64,000 nucleotides of DNA from Chitinophagaceae bacterium PMP191F (GCA_001302245.1 LGYU01000003.1:100596-164595); one strand, 5' to 3'; counted from the first letter of the stretch, positions 1-9,359 are shown. Numbers and translations are program-made. Notes: generated by a model not told the origin, from the letters alone.

Positions 1-13
1 ACGGATTTCAATT

Positions 14-976
14 ATGCAACTGGCCCGGAAAGTAATAGAACAGGAACTGGCTCATTTTGAAAAGTATTACCACGAAGTTTTACAGAGTGATATTCTTTTG
101 CTCGGCCGCATCAACAACTATCTCTTCAGCAAAAAAGGTAAACAGATGCGTCCGATGTTTGTGCTGCTGTGCGCCAGGTTGGGAGGAGCCATCAACGAAG
201 CCTCTTACAGGGCTGCTGTCATTGTTGAAATGTTACACACCTCTTCACTGGTACACGACGACCTGGTAGATGATTCCCCGGAAAGACGTGGCGCCTGGTC
301 TGTCAATGCACTATGGGGTAATAAAACAGCCGTTTGGACAGGCGATTACCTGTTTGCACACAGCGTACTGCTGTCGCTGACCAAAGGCGATCACCAGATC
401 ATCCGGTTCTATTCAGATGCCATCCAGCAGATGATTGAGGGAGAACTGGTACAAATGGCCAAATCGCGCAAACTGAACCTGGAAGAGCAGGTTTATTTTG
501 ACATTATCACCGCTAAAACTGCATCCTTTCTTGCGGCTGCCTGTGCAGCAGGTGCCAGTACCACATTTCCAGGTAATGAGCAGGTACAGCAAATGCACCT
601 GTTTGGCAAAAAAACAGGTATTGCCTTCCAGTTGAAAGACGACCTGCTGGATTACGGCAAAGCAGATATCGGCAAGCCAACAGGCAACGACATTAAAGAG
701 AAAAAACTGTCGCTGCCACTGATCCATACGCTCAATACCTGCAACCAACGGCTCCGGAAAAAGTTACTGAACATTATCCGGCATCACAACACAGATGAGG
801 AACAGGTGCAGTTTGTGATCAACGAGGTGATAAAAGCCGGCGGTATACAGTATGCTACGGAAAAAATGTTCGCATACAGAGACGAAGCCTTGTCATTGTT
901 ACACCAATTTCCCGATTCTGACACCCGCAAGGCGCTGGAAGAATTGGTACGCTACACTACCGACCGTAACTATTGA
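14..976 (+). CDS. Polyprenyl (trans-isoprenyl) diphosphate synthase
   Basis: This enzyme condenses isopentenyl diphosphate onto an allylic diphosphate to make the long isoprenoid tail of quinones or a related carrier, in the cytoplasm. Both aspartate-rich motifs of the family are visible: DDLVDD starting near residue 82 and DDLLD near residue 209. The family pattern KGKQMRP is near residue 40. The 320-residue length is typical of full-length family members, and the start at 14 gives the usual N-terminus (ELAHFEKYYHE). The chain length of the product cannot be told from the motifs alone, so no symbol is given. The gene is complete; only 13 bases lie upstream, so its operon context to the left is unknown. 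Confidence 0.93.
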   Translation: MQLARKVIEQELAHFEKYYHEVLQSDILLLGRINNYLFSKKGKQMRPMFVLLCARLGGAINEASYRAAVIVEMLHTSSLVHDDLVDDSPERRGAWSVNALWGNKTAVWTGDYLFAHSVLLSLTKGDHQIIRFYSDAIQQMIEGELVQMAKSRKLNLEEQVYFDIITAKTASFLAAACAAGASTTFPGNEQVQQMHLFGKKTGIAFQLKDDLLDYGKADIGKPTGNDIKEKKLSLPLIHTLNTCNQRLRKKLLNIIRHHNTDEEQVQFVINEVIKAGGIQYATEKMFAYRDEALSLLHQFPDSDTRKALEELVRYTTDRNY

Positions 977-1018
977 TCCTCACATACATTGCTTCAGGGT
1001 TACTACAGATTTGCCCGG

Positions 1019-1026
1019 TACTTTTG
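1019..1026 (+). promoter_or_regulatory. Candidate -7 promoter element for the TonB receptor gene
   Basis: TACTTTTG fits the Bacteroidota -7 consensus TAnnTTTG exactly and lies 25 bases before the receptor start codon. No TTG -33 element is seen at the proper distance, so this is half a promoter at best. Confidence 0.35.
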
Positions 1027-1051
1027 ACTTTTAATAACCGATTATTACAGC

Positions 1052-3235
1052 ATGAGACGTTTATTAATAGCGATCCTCAGTATTACCCTATCTGTTGCAG
1101 CTAATGCCCAATACACTTGCAAAATAGTGGCACGTGACAAAGACACTCATGAATTGCTGAACGGCGTAAGCATACAGGCTAAAAACAGCACAGGCGCAGG
1201 CGGTATTACCGATGCCAATGGCTTTGCGCTGATCAGGAATATCAAGATTTCTTCCATTACTCTTCAATATAGTTTTGTTGGCTATAAAACACAGGAGCAA
1301 ACCTATACATTGCCCGACACTGCCATTCACTATATAGACCTGGAGCCCGATGCCGCCGCACTCCATGATGTAGTGGTGGTAGCATCAACCCGTGGTAATG
1401 ACCGTATTGAAAATGCCACTACCAAAGTAGAAGTACTGGGACAGGAAGAAATGAACGAAGAAAGCACCATTAAACCCGGCAATATCGCCAGCATATTGGG
1501 TGATGTAAGCGGTGTCCAGATACAACAGTCTTCAGCCACCTCCGGCAACGCCAACATCCGTATCCAGGGACTGGATGGCAGGTATACCCAATTATTAAGA
1601 GACGGTATGCCATTGTACGGCGGTTACTCCGGTGGGTTTGGTGTATTGTCTATTCCGCCGCTGGATCTGAAGCAGGTAGAACTGATCAAGGGTTCGTCTT
1701 CCACTTTGTACGGAGGTGGTGCTATAGGAGGCCTGGTAAATATGATCTCTAAAAAACCGTTGTATAAGCCGGATGCCTCCTTCCTGATCAATCAGTCAAC
1801 TTTAAAGGAAAGCAATGTCAATGCATATTACGCGCAACGCTGGAAAAAATTTGGGTTTACCTTTTTTGGAGGTCAAACGATCCAGAAAGCGGTAGACGTA
1901 GACAAAGACGGTTTTAGTGATGTACCGGAAACCAACAGTACACTTATACACCCCACCTTGTTCTTTTATCCATCTTCCACCACGTGGTTATCACTGGGCT
2001 GGTCGGGTAGTTTTGAAAAAAGAACAGGCGGTGATATGATTGCCGTTGATGGCAAAAAAGATCCGGCACACCCGTATTTTGAAAAGAATAAACTGCACCG
2101 CAATACTTTCACCCTGTTGTCTGAAAGCAGGCTCAGCAATACACTTACATTATCTGTAAAAGGAAGTTTCAGCATTTTCAACAGGGATGAAACCACCAAT
2201 ACTTATTTCTTCAGTGGGGCACAGGACAATTATTATGCCGAAGCATCATTGGTAAAGCACGCTCATAAACACAATATCATTGGCGGTGTCAATTTTACCG
2301 GCGACCGTTTTACACCATCTGCCGCAACACCTGTTCCGGTAGGCAAATTCAACAATGCCACCACAGGCATCTTTATACAGGATACATGGCAATTAACAGG
2401 CAATACCAAACTGGAAACAGGTATCCGTGCAGATCATCACAATACCTACGGCAATTTTGTATTACCCAGGGTGGCACTTTTTCACAAGTTGAATGAACAC
2501 TGGGGTGCCAGGGCCGGTTTTGGTATGGGTTATATAACACCCAATGCCCTTACACCGCAGGTAAGAGATTATTCCATTTACCAGTTGCAGCCTATTGCAG
2601 CCAATGTAAAAGCTGAAAAATCTTATGCAGGCAACCTGGAAGTTAATTATAAAACATCCATCGGAGAGGGGGGAAGCCTGTTCATTAACCAGGCATTCTT
2701 TATCACCAGCATCAATGATCCGCTGGTTGCTGATGAAAATGGAGCTGGCAATGTAACCTTCTCCAACAAAAACAAACCCTTGCTGACACGCGGTTCTGAT
2801 ACTTATGTACAACTGCACCTGGAAAGCATGGAATTTTACATTGGTTACACGTATACGGATGCATTGCGTACCTATCTGCCTACACAACAGTTTATACCGG
2901 TTACACCACGTCACCGTGCGGCAGCAACAGCATTGTATGAAATAGAAGGTAAATTCCGCATTGGTATTGAAGCATCTTACAACAGTTACCAGTATCGTGA
3001 AGAAGATCATACCAAAACACCCGGCTACCTGTTCATGGCAGCTATGGCAGAGGTAAAATTTGGCCCCAAGTGGAGCCTGGTACTGAACTGTGAAAACCTG
3101 TTCGATGAACGCCAGAGCCGGTATGAATCACTGTACACCGGCCCGGTTACAAGCCCCGTTTTTAAAACCCTGTGGGCGCCGATTGATGGCAGAGTAGCCA
3201 ATCTGTGTCTGCGTTTCCAACCCTTTGCACACTAA
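1052..3235 (+). CDS. TonB-dependent outer-membrane receptor
   Basis: This is an outer-membrane gated channel taking up a scarce ligand with energy from TonB/ExbBD. A signal peptide covers about residues 1-19 (cleavage after ANA). A carboxypeptidase-regulatory-like beta-sandwich typical of Bacteroidota receptors follows at about 20-95, then a plug domain at about 120-235 with the pattern RIQGLDGRYTQLLRDGMPLYGG and VELIKGSSSTLYGGGAIGG, then the beta-barrel to residue 727. No SusD-like partner lies next to it, and the plug resembles those of siderophore, cobalamin or metal receptors more than glycan SusC proteins. The ligand is unknown. A hairpin terminator follows the gene. Confidence 0.93.
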   Translation: MRRLLIAILSITLSVAANAQYTCKIVARDKDTHELLNGVSIQAKNSTGAGGITDANGFALIRNIKISSITLQYSFVGYKTQEQTYTLPDTAIHYIDLEPDAAALHDVVVVASTRGNDRIENATTKVEVLGQEEMNEESTIKPGNIASILGDVSGVQIQQSSATSGNANIRIQGLDGRYTQLLRDGMPLYGGYSGGFGVLSIPPLDLKQVELIKGSSSTLYGGGAIGGLVNMISKKPLYKPDASFLINQSTLKESNVNAYYAQRWKKFGFTFFGGQTIQKAVDVDKDGFSDVPETNSTLIHPTLFFYPSSTTWLSLGWSGSFEKRTGGDMIAVDGKKDPAHPYFEKNKLHRNTFTLLSESRLSNTLTLSVKGSFSIFNRDETTNTYFFSGAQDNYYAEASLVKHAHKHNIIGGVNFTGDRFTPSAATPVPVGKFNNATTGIFIQDTWQLTGNTKLETGIRADHHNTYGNFVLPRVALFHKLNEHWGARAGFGMGYITPNALTPQVRDYSIYQLQPIAANVKAEKSYAGNLEVNYKTSIGEGGSLFINQAFFITSINDPLVADENGAGNVTFSNKNKPLLTRGSDTYVQLHLESMEFYIGYTYTDALRTYLPTQQFIPVTPRHRAAATALYEIEGKFRIGIEASYNSYQYREEDHTKTPGYLFMAAMAEVKFGPKWSLVLNCENLFDERQSRYESLYTGPVTSPVFKTLWAPIDGRVANLCLRFQPFAH

Positions 3236-3273
3236 ACTATTTGTTGGCTGATCTGTTATTGTTGCAGTCATCG

Positions 3274-3306
3274 TATCCCCCGCCATTATCCATACGGCGG
3301 GGGATA
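3274..3306 (+). terminator. Perfect 11-bp hairpin after the TonB receptor gene
   Basis: TATCCCCCGCC (3274-3284) pairs perfectly with GGCGGGGGATA (3296-3306) around an 11-base loop. There is no clean T-run, so it may be a terminator or a processing hairpin between the receptor and pirin genes. Confidence 0.6.
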
Positions 3307-3369
3307 TATTGTACTATATTAGCACAGGTAAATCTTTTACCGCATCCATTACCATTTATTCAGCAGATC

Positions 3370-4266
3370 ATGTCAAACATTAACCTGATTATTGAAGAGC
3401 GTCCGGCAGATATCGGCAATTTTATGGTGGGCAGATTGTTGCCTTTCCGTGGTAAAAGAATGGTAGGTCCTTTTATTTTCATTGACCACATGGGGCCGGT
3501 GAGCATGGATGAGCGCCATAACATGGATGTGGCGCCACACCCGCATATTGGCCTTTCTACATTGACCTATCTTTTTGAAGGACATATCATGCACAGGGAT
3601 ACGCTGGGTACCGTAATGGAGATCAATCCCGGTGAGGTAAACTGGATGACAGCGGGGAAAGGCATTGTGCATTCAGAAAGAACGCCTGATTACCTGCGTG
3701 GTCTCAATAAAAACCTGCATGGTTTACAGATCTGGGTGGCATTGCCCAAACACCTGGAAGAAATGGATCCGGAATTTGTTCATATATCCAAAGAAAAGAT
3801 TCCCGCCTGGGAACAGGATGGAGTGCATTATAAATTGATTGCAGGCGAAGCATTCGGTAAAAGATCGCCGGTGCCTGCATACTGTAAGCTGTTCCTGATC
3901 GAGATCAAATCAAAGGAAAGAACCACGGTAAAGATTGGTCATGAACTGACTGGTGAAGCAGGTATGTACATCCTGGAAGGCAGTGTGGAAAGTGAAGGTT
4001 TTACCTATGAACCCAAACGTATACTGGTGGCAAAAGACAGTTCATTATGTGAGTTTACCATAAACGCCAATACAACAGTATACATTTTTGGCGGAGAACC
4101 CTTTCCCGAAAGCAGGCATATTTACTGGAACTTTGTAGCCAGCAACCTGGAACTGATCGAAAAGGCAAAAGCCAACTGGGCTGCCCAGCTTTTTCCGAAG
4201 ATTGAAGGTGAAACCGGTTTTGTACCATTACCACCTTCTGATCCTTCCGTAAAACAAAAGCAATAA
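3370..4266 (+). CDS. Pirin family protein
   Basis: This is a bicupin protein of the pirin family. Members are metal-binding cytoplasmic proteins, some with quercetinase activity and some acting as redox regulators. The N-terminal cupin shows the family pattern HPHIGLSTLTYLFEGHIMHRD followed by GEVNWMTAGKGIVHSE, with the metal-ligand His and Glu residues in place. The C-terminal cupin is at about residues 180-270. The open frame extends back to 3205, but that would overlap the receptor gene and the hairpin. The ATG at 3370 gives MSNINLI and a normal 298-residue pirin, so I chose it. It converges with the asparaginase-like gene. Confidence 0.93.
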   Translation: MSNINLIIEERPADIGNFMVGRLLPFRGKRMVGPFIFIDHMGPVSMDERHNMDVAPHPHIGLSTLTYLFEGHIMHRDTLGTVMEINPGEVNWMTAGKGIVHSERTPDYLRGLNKNLHGLQIWVALPKHLEEMDPEFVHISKEKIPAWEQDGVHYKLIAGEAFGKRSPVPAYCKLFLIEIKSKERTTVKIGHELTGEAGMYILEGSVESEGFTYEPKRILVAKDSSLCEFTINANTTVYIFGGEPFPESRHIYWNFVASNLELIEKAKANWAAQLFPKIEGETGFVPLPPSDPSVKQKQ

Positions 4267-4307
4267 ACTGCAGTTTGGTCAATCATTAATATGGAACCCG
4301 GTCTGTG

Positions 4308-4799
4308 CTATTTCAATTCTTCAAAGTGCCCGGTCAGTTTGTTTTTCCGTACATTATCCCAGTTGTAATAACGACCGTTCATAGCCACATACACACCAAC
4401 AGGAAGTGTTTGGGCAAAAGCAAGCGCGCTACCCAGGTTAAAAAACCCGTCGGAGCTGCCAAATTTGTAAGGGATCATGGCGCCGGTCAGTACAATGGTT
4501 TTATCCGGTACTTTTTCGGCAAGTACCTGTGCCGTAACCGTCATGGTGTCTGTGCCATGGGTAATTACGATCTTATCTTCCTTTGCACTGCGGCACTGGT
4601 GTACAATCAGTTCGCGGTCTTCACCGGTCATCTGCAAACTGTCGATCATCATCAGTGTACGAACGGTAACATCAAGCGTACTACGGCTGCGCTTCAGCAT
4701 TTCCGGCAAATGTGTTTCCTTAAAAAACAGCTCACCAGTTAGCTCATTATACTCTTTGTCAAATGTTCCGCCTGTAACAAAAATCCTAATTGAAGACAT
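4308..4799 (-). CDS. Half-length asparaginase-like protein (N-terminal domain only)
   Basis: The sequence matches the N-terminal catalytic domain of L-asparaginases: TGGTF at residues 9-13 carries the first catalytic Thr, and HGTDTM from residue 81 carries the second Thr-Asp pair. Normal asparaginases have about 330 residues with a C-terminal domain that completes the active site. This protein is complete at 163 residues, with its own stop and no remnant of the second domain downstream (the pirin gene converges there). Stand-alone short asparaginase-domain proteins are known in other bacteria, so this is probably not a truncation. Whether it hydrolyses asparagine is uncertain. Confidence 0.85.
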   Translation of the reverse strand: MSSIRIFVTGGTFDKEYNELTGELFFKETHLPEMLKRSRSTLDVTVRTLMMIDSLQMTGEDRELIVHQCRSAKEDKIVITHGTDTMTVTAQVLAEKVPDKTIVLTGAMIPYKFGSSDGFFNLGSALAFAQTLPVGVYVAMNGRYYNWDNVRKNKLTGHFEELK

Positions 4800-4819
4800 A
4801 GCAACGTGATTTGGGATGC

Positions 4820-4827
4820 CAAAAGTA
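4820..4827 (-). promoter_or_regulatory. Candidate -7 promoter element for the asparaginase-like gene
   Basis: Read on the minus strand, TACTTTTG matches TAnnTTTG and lies 20 bases before the start codon. A matching TTG -33 element was not found. Confidence 0.35.
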
Positions 4828-4932
4828 AGAAAGTTTACAGTTTAAGATGATTATAACATTGCTTAATCCTTTTTTCAGCCACTTCCTAACCGATTTGTAA
4901 TACCTTCAGTTGCAGTAAGAACCCATTTGCTA

Positions 4933-5823
4933 ATGACCGGCCGTATTTCAATTTCATACCTGTTACGCATCTGCCTGATAGCTGTTATTATAACGTTTTG
5001 CTACAATAGCAGGGCACAACACAATACCCTGCTACCGGGTAAATGGACAGGCGTACAATACATCAGCAGTCCTGGTAAAAAAGACAAAGCCTACCGTACC
5101 GTTTCACTGCCCGAAATTGCAGACAGCACCTACATGGAACTTACCATTAAAGAAGTGAATGGCAATTATTTTTCAGGAACCCTTTACAGAAGTTTTTTTC
5201 AGAAAGCTGAAGAGAATTTTTGCATGGCTACCGTAGATGGTACGATCTCTGGTAACAGGATCACGGTTAAGGTGCTGAACTTTGGCAAAAACCAGTTGAA
5301 AAAATATCCCGGGTTTTACTGGTGCGCAGGCACGCTCAATCTTACCTGGAAACAGGACGAAAAAAGCAATGATGCAGAATTGTATGGCAAATCATCTGAT
5401 GCAGAATGTTTCAGCGGGCCGGTAACCTTGCAAAAGAAAGAACCCAAGCCAAAACAGGAAAAGCCTGCCTACGCCGCACGGAAAGATTCTGTGTTCCGCA
5501 CCATTCCACTGATCAATAAACAATTTACACTGGAATTGTTTGACAATGGAATAGTGGATGGCGATAGCGTAACAGTGTATTTTAATCAGAAAGTAGTTGT
5601 AGCCCACCAGTTGCTGACCGGCAAACCCATCACCCTTACTTTAACGGCTGAAGAACATGCCGGTAATATATTGGTAATGTACGCCGATAACCTGGGCACT
5701 GTTCCTCCCAATACAGCAGTAATGAAGATCCGTGCAGATGGAAAAGTGTACGAAGTGTTCATGAAGTCAGACCTGCAATCCAATGCCGTGATCCGTTTTA
5801 CAATGGCCGGTAAAAAAGAATAA
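4933..5823 (+). CDS. Exported protein of unknown function
   Basis: I do not recognise a family. A signal peptide covers about residues 1-28 (basic start, hydrophobic stretch, cleavage near SRA-Q), so the protein is exported. The first part (about 30-160) looks like a small beta-rich sandwich that begins LLPGKWTGVQYISS, a pattern seen in lipocalin-like domains. A Lys/Pro-rich linker (KKEPKPKQEKP) leads to a second beta-rich domain with DNGIVDGDSVTVYFN. That phrase recurs in Bacteroidota exported proteins. A TTG at 4927 also opens the frame, but the ATG at 4933 is the better start. Confidence 0.75.
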   Translation: MTGRISISYLLRICLIAVIITFCYNSRAQHNTLLPGKWTGVQYISSPGKKDKAYRTVSLPEIADSTYMELTIKEVNGNYFSGTLYRSFFQKAEENFCMATVDGTISGNRITVKVLNFGKNQLKKYPGFYWCAGTLNLTWKQDEKSNDAELYGKSSDAECFSGPVTLQKKEPKPKQEKPAYAARKDSVFRTIPLINKQFTLELFDNGIVDGDSVTVYFNQKVVVAHQLLTGKPITLTLTAEEHAGNILVMYADNLGTVPPNTAVMKIRADGKVYEVFMKSDLQSNAVIRFTMAGKKE

Positions 5824-5844
5824 GAATCGCATCGGTCAGTTAAT

Positions 5845-5880
5845 GAAAAAAGACAGGCTGCTCCTGAGCATCACCTGTCT
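5845..5880 (-). terminator. Intrinsic terminator of the AraC-type regulator gene
   Basis: On the minus strand AGACAGG pairs with CCTGTCT, with an inner TGCTC/GAGCA stem, followed directly by a run of Ts (As at 5845-5851 on the plus strand). It lies between two convergent genes. Confidence 0.8.
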
Positions 5881-5903
5881 GTAGTTATAGCCATTAAAAA
5901 GTA

Positions 5904-6938
5904 CTATTGTTTACGGTAGCAGGAAGGGCTGCAGCCGTAGTATTTTTTAAAAGCGCGGATAAAGCTGAACAGGTTTTTATACCCCAGCGTAAGCCCGATA
6001 GTACTTACCGATTCATTGGATTGCTTCAGCAATACCAGGGCCCGCTTCATCCGTATACGCAATACAAAACCAAAAATGCTGATTCCAAATAACTGCCGGA
6101 ATCCACGCTTCAGTTTAAAGCTGTTGATCCCTACACGATGGGCTATCTCTTCCATACTTCCCGGCTCATCACTGTTTTCGGTAAGCCAGCGTTTCAGGGC
6201 ATGCAACTGTTCAGTATCCCATTTGCTGAGCTTTACTGATTTATTACTTTCTTCGGGACTCTGGCAAAACTCATCCAGAACGGCCAGTAACAACTCAGTG
6301 GCTTTGGCACGCAGATACAATGAGAACAATTCTGGCTGGTACGTTTTGTACTGCAGACTTTCCAGTTGCTCTACCATATGACGGCTTACCGTTCTGTTGC
6401 TGCTGTGCAGCCAACCTACCTGTTGCAGGTTGATCTTTTCCAGCAACACCCGCAATAACGGGTACTGTTCCGGTAATTGTTGTACCTGGTCCTCCGGGTA
6501 ATACAATACCACCAGGCTGCCCTGCAGTTGCAATTCACTGTGCAGTGAAATGGTACCTGCGGGCACATACAACAGGTTACAGGTCTGCTCGCAAAAAACA
6601 CGTTCGCCAATGCCGGAAGCGTTACAGGAAAACTGGTTGTGCAATGATACCAGCAGGAAAAAGGCACCGGTATCCGTTGTGATCTCCAGCCTGTTGTCTG
6701 ATTGCTGAACGCTCATGTTCATTGACTGCATTGCATGTGCATGGTGCTTTTTTGCCTGCAGCAGACAATACCCGAAATCATGTGTTGGTGACGAGAACGG
6801 TGTATCAGAAACAGGAAATGTTTGTAGCATTTCTGATACCACAGGAGAAGAGGATATTGTGCCGGCTACCCTGGGCGCGACATTAAAATTCATAGTAAAA
6901 GGTTTATAATTCGTGACAGTCAATGCTACAGCAGGCAT
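5904..6938 (-). CDS. AraC-family transcriptional regulator
   Basis: The C-terminal 100 residues form the double helix-turn-helix of the AraC family: the first helix pair lies around SMEEIAHRVGINSFKLKRGF and the second around VSTIGLTLGYKNLFSFIRAF, followed by the usual YYGCSPSCYRKQ end. The N-terminal 230 residues are a poorly conserved sensor region; the overall layout recalls the PchR-like siderophore regulators. The longest start at 6938 is given; an internal ATG at 6893 (MNFNVAP) is an equally possible start. The gene has its own terminator and a 447-base upstream region. Its target is unknown. Confidence 0.88.
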   Translation of the reverse strand: MPAVALTVTNYKPFTMNFNVAPRVAGTISSSPVVSEMLQTFPVSDTPFSSPTHDFGYCLLQAKKHHAHAMQSMNMSVQQSDNRLEITTDTGAFFLLVSLHNQFSCNASGIGERVFCEQTCNLLYVPAGTISLHSELQLQGSLVVLYYPEDQVQQLPEQYPLLRVLLEKINLQQVGWLHSSNRTVSRHMVEQLESLQYKTYQPELFSLYLRAKATELLLAVLDEFCQSPEESNKSVKLSKWDTEQLHALKRWLTENSDEPGSMEEIAHRVGINSFKLKRGFRQLFGISIFGFVLRIRMKRALVLLKQSNESVSTIGLTLGYKNLFSFIRAFKKYYGCSPSCYRKQ

Positions 6939-7282
6939 GTCCTGCTAAGCCAGCATCTTCTGTGCTAATGTACCAGTACTACTAATCTTAAGCCTTGCAG
7001 AGATCAACCGGAATACTACTTTGTTGGCAAGATAAAATGTAGTGTGCAGCAGGGCATTGATGTTTATGTGTTACCAACAGTCAATATACATTCCGGTGAT
7101 GTGTAAAATGACACCTTAAATATACTTACAATACCCGAAAAAAACATTTAGAGTACAGATAAATTTGCATATTTAACGAATCGTAGTTCATTCTGAAACC
7201 TGCGTCACCACTGACATACAGGAATACACTTACACACCAGCATAGCTGTTTTTTTAACAGCAGATAAGCATGTGCGTAAGGC

Positions 7283-7318
7283 GTCGGAAAAAACTACTGT
7301 TCCTGAGTTTTTTCCGAC
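7283..7318. repeat. Perfect 13-bp inverted repeat
   Basis: GTCGGAAAAAACT (7283-7295) and AGTTTTTTCCGAC (7306-7318) are perfect reverse complements around a 10-base loop. It lies only 12 bases from a second hairpin terminator, so it may be a back-up terminator or a binding site. Confidence 0.7.
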
Positions 7319-7330
7319 TTTTATGCATGA

Positions 7331-7361
7331 AAAAAGGGAGCAACGGCAGGTCGCTCCCTTT
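7331..7361 (-). terminator. Intrinsic terminator of the thioredoxin-like gene
   Basis: On the minus strand AAAGGGAGC pairs with GCTCCCTTT and continues into six Ts. It starts 24 bases after the stop codon. Confidence 0.85.
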
Positions 7362-7385
7362 CTATCTGATACGAAATGTAACTTT

Positions 7386-9359
7386 TTAAAATCCTTTTTT
7401 CTCCACATCTGCTTTTCCCTGGCGTGTCCATTCGATCATGGATGTCAATTCCTCTACCAAGTTGTCTGCACTGCCGCCAAAACCTACTGTTTTGAAACGG
7501 ATATTATTCTCTTTATCAATTACAAATTTGGTAGGGATACCGGTCACCTTGTATTGCTCAATGACTTTACTGTCATAATCCATCAATACGTGGAAGGGAT
7601 AGGCATTTTTCTCAATAAATTCAGAAACCACTTTACGGGTTTTGTCTTTATCATCGAAGGTTTCGCGGGTGTCAATAAATACAAACTTTACATCGGGATC
7701 ATTCTTGTATTTCTCCACCGCCATTTTCATACCGGGGAAAGATGCTTTACAAGGACCGCACCAGGTAGCCCAGAAATCAACGATTACGATCTTTCCTTTC
7801 AGTGAAGCAAGGGATACTTCGCCCCCTGAAAGGTCTTTCAGTGCGAATGCAGGAGCAGATTCATTGATCATCTGTTTGGCCAGTTCCTCACGTTTTTTTG
7901 CCATTTCTACCTTGCGTTTTGCACGCACATCTTTTTCCAGTTCGTCAATATAGGCAGTCCACTGGTTTTCAGTATTTTTCTGTGACAGGTAAATACGTTT
8001 CAACTGGTCACGCATCCTGGGTGTAAATTTATCCGCCTTGATAAACGCTTCCAGTTCCTGGCGGGCAACCGCGGCTCCTTTTGCTTTTTCAGCATATTCA
8101 GCCAGCGCTTCATTCATAGAGGTTTCATTGCGCTTATTTTCCTCTACCGCGTGTTTCTGATGCTCGTAGGCATTTTTATAATCTTTCAGATGGTACAACA
8201 ACAGCGAATAAGTATCCTCGAACATTGCGTAGTTCGATTCCTGTGCTTTTTTCCATTGAGAGGCGGTATAATAGGAGGGTTTGGCACTTACATCGGTCAT
8301 ATTGGCTTTTACCATTTCCAGACTCTGCCAGGAAAGATCTTTGCCTAATTTCACGTCCTCAGCTTTAGGCTTGCTGTCTACACTTTCGCCGGATAATTTC
8401 CAGGCGATACTGTTGTAAGTTCCGGCCAGGCTGTTCTTGTTCTTTACCAGGGCAACATATTCTTTCATTTTGGCATAATTGCCATCGTTACCATACAGGC
8501 CTGCCAGCGATACGTATAAACTGTTCTGCGTGTTTTTCTCGTTCTCAGTTTTAGCGGGATACTTTTGCACAAAGGCTTTTACCAGCGCTTCACGTTTTGC
8601 AGCATCCTCTTCCTTGTAAATAGCATTCAGCTTTTCTGTTTTTACCCATGCACCATCGGGAAATTTCACTTTTTTCAGCGAATCCACTGCAGCGCTATGC
8701 GCTTTGTCTTTCACACGATCGTAATATACTTTTACCAGGGAGTAATCAGTTTCAGAAGCATCAGGATTGGCAATTGTTTTTTCCAATACGTCTTTTAACA
8801 GGGCTTTGTCATTCTCATCTTTCGACAACGCCAGCATATTGAAATAATCACCTTTGCTTTTTTCTTTCAGTGATGGGTTCAATGTAAAATCTTCTTTTAC
8901 CAGGGCAGCACCTTTAACGGGATTTGGTTTCAGTCCCCAGATACCGCCATAACTGTTGAACACCACTCCCACAGCTTTGCGGGCACCAGGCACAGGATTG
9001 CCGGAACCATCATATACCATTACATAATAGCCGGAATCCTTATTGTTCTCCCGGATATTGCCGTCAGTAAAAGTGACAAAAACGGCTTGCGTAGTATCGT
9101 TGATCTTGAAGGAGCCCTGGTACACATCACCGTTTTTGGTCAATGGTATTTCTTTTGCCAGGGGTAGAGCGCCTTCCTGCAGAAAAGCTATGGCATCAAA
9201 ACTTTTTACATCAGCCAGCGGCGAACCAGCAGCCTTATACGTAATAGTAATCGTTTCTCCCGGCTTGGGAGCGGCAGGCTGGAAAGTAAGCGACTGGGCA
9301 GATGTTTGCATACCGGCCAGTGTAAGACCGGATAACATGGCTACAGACAGAATTCTCAT
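7386..9359 (-). CDS. TlpA/ResA-like thioredoxin-domain protein with long N-terminal region
   Basis: The protein (657 residues) has a signal peptide (about residues 1-21, ending TSA-Q) and acts in the periplasm. The last 150 residues are a TlpA-type thioredoxin fold: FWATWCGPCKASFPGMK carries the redox CxxC (first Cys near residue 535), and VTGIPTKFVID carries the cis-proline. In front lies a large domain: a beta-sandwich at about 22-130, then a helical, TPR-like region at about 150-490 with many Lys/Glu residues. Such long thioredoxins are common in Bacteroidota and are thought to reduce or fold envelope proteins. The substrate is not known. It has its own terminator. Confidence 0.9.
   Translation of the reverse strand: MRILSVAMLSGLTLAGMQTSAQSLTFQPAAPKPGETITITYKAAGSPLADVKSFDAIAFLQEGALPLAKEIPLTKNGDVYQGSFKINDTTQAVFVTFTDGNIRENNKDSGYYVMVYDGSGNPVPGARKAVGVVFNSYGGIWGLKPNPVKGAALVKEDFTLNPSLKEKSKGDYFNMLALSKDENDKALLKDVLEKTIANPDASETDYSLVKVYYDRVKDKAHSAAVDSLKKVKFPDGAWVKTEKLNAIYKEEDAAKREALVKAFVQKYPAKTENEKNTQNSLYVSLAGLYGNDGNYAKMKEYVALVKNKNSLAGTYNSIAWKLSGESVDSKPKAEDVKLGKDLSWQSLEMVKANMTDVSAKPSYYTASQWKKAQESNYAMFEDTYSLLLYHLKDYKNAYEHQKHAVEENKRNETSMNEALAEYAEKAKGAAVARQELEAFIKADKFTPRMRDQLKRIYLSQKNTENQWTAYIDELEKDVRAKRKVEMAKKREELAKQMINESAPAFALKDLSGGEVSLASLKGKIVIVDFWATWCGPCKASFPGMKMAVEKYKNDPDVKFVFIDTRETFDDKDKTRKVVSEFIEKNAYPFHVLMDYDSKVIEQYKVTGIPTKFVIDKENNIRFKTVGFGGSADNLVEELTSMIEWTRQGKADVEKKGF

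Larger units (their letters stand above)
6939..7385. other. Gene-free stretch with two hairpins
   Basis: This 447-base region separates the AraC gene from the thioredoxin-like gene; both are on the minus strand. It holds the two inverted repeats listed separately (7283-7318 and 7331-7361). The rest is AT-rich with no convincing reading frame or full promoter. Confidence 0.6.

Noticed and set aside
2462..3010. 182-codon minus-strand frame opposite the TonB receptor
   Set aside because: Shadow of the receptor barrel; Cys-rich composition without any domain.
3205..3369. Upstream extension of the pirin frame
   Set aside because: It overlaps the receptor stop and runs through the hairpin at 3274-3306; the ATG at 3370 gives a standard pirin.
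4305..4742. 145-codon plus-strand frame opposite the asparaginase-like gene
   Set aside because: The opposite strand holds the TGGTF and HGTDTM motifs; this frame has none.
7272..7805. 177-codon plus-strand frame opposite the thioredoxin-like gene
   Set aside because: It overlaps both hairpins and the redox domain of the real gene, and its translation has no family pattern.
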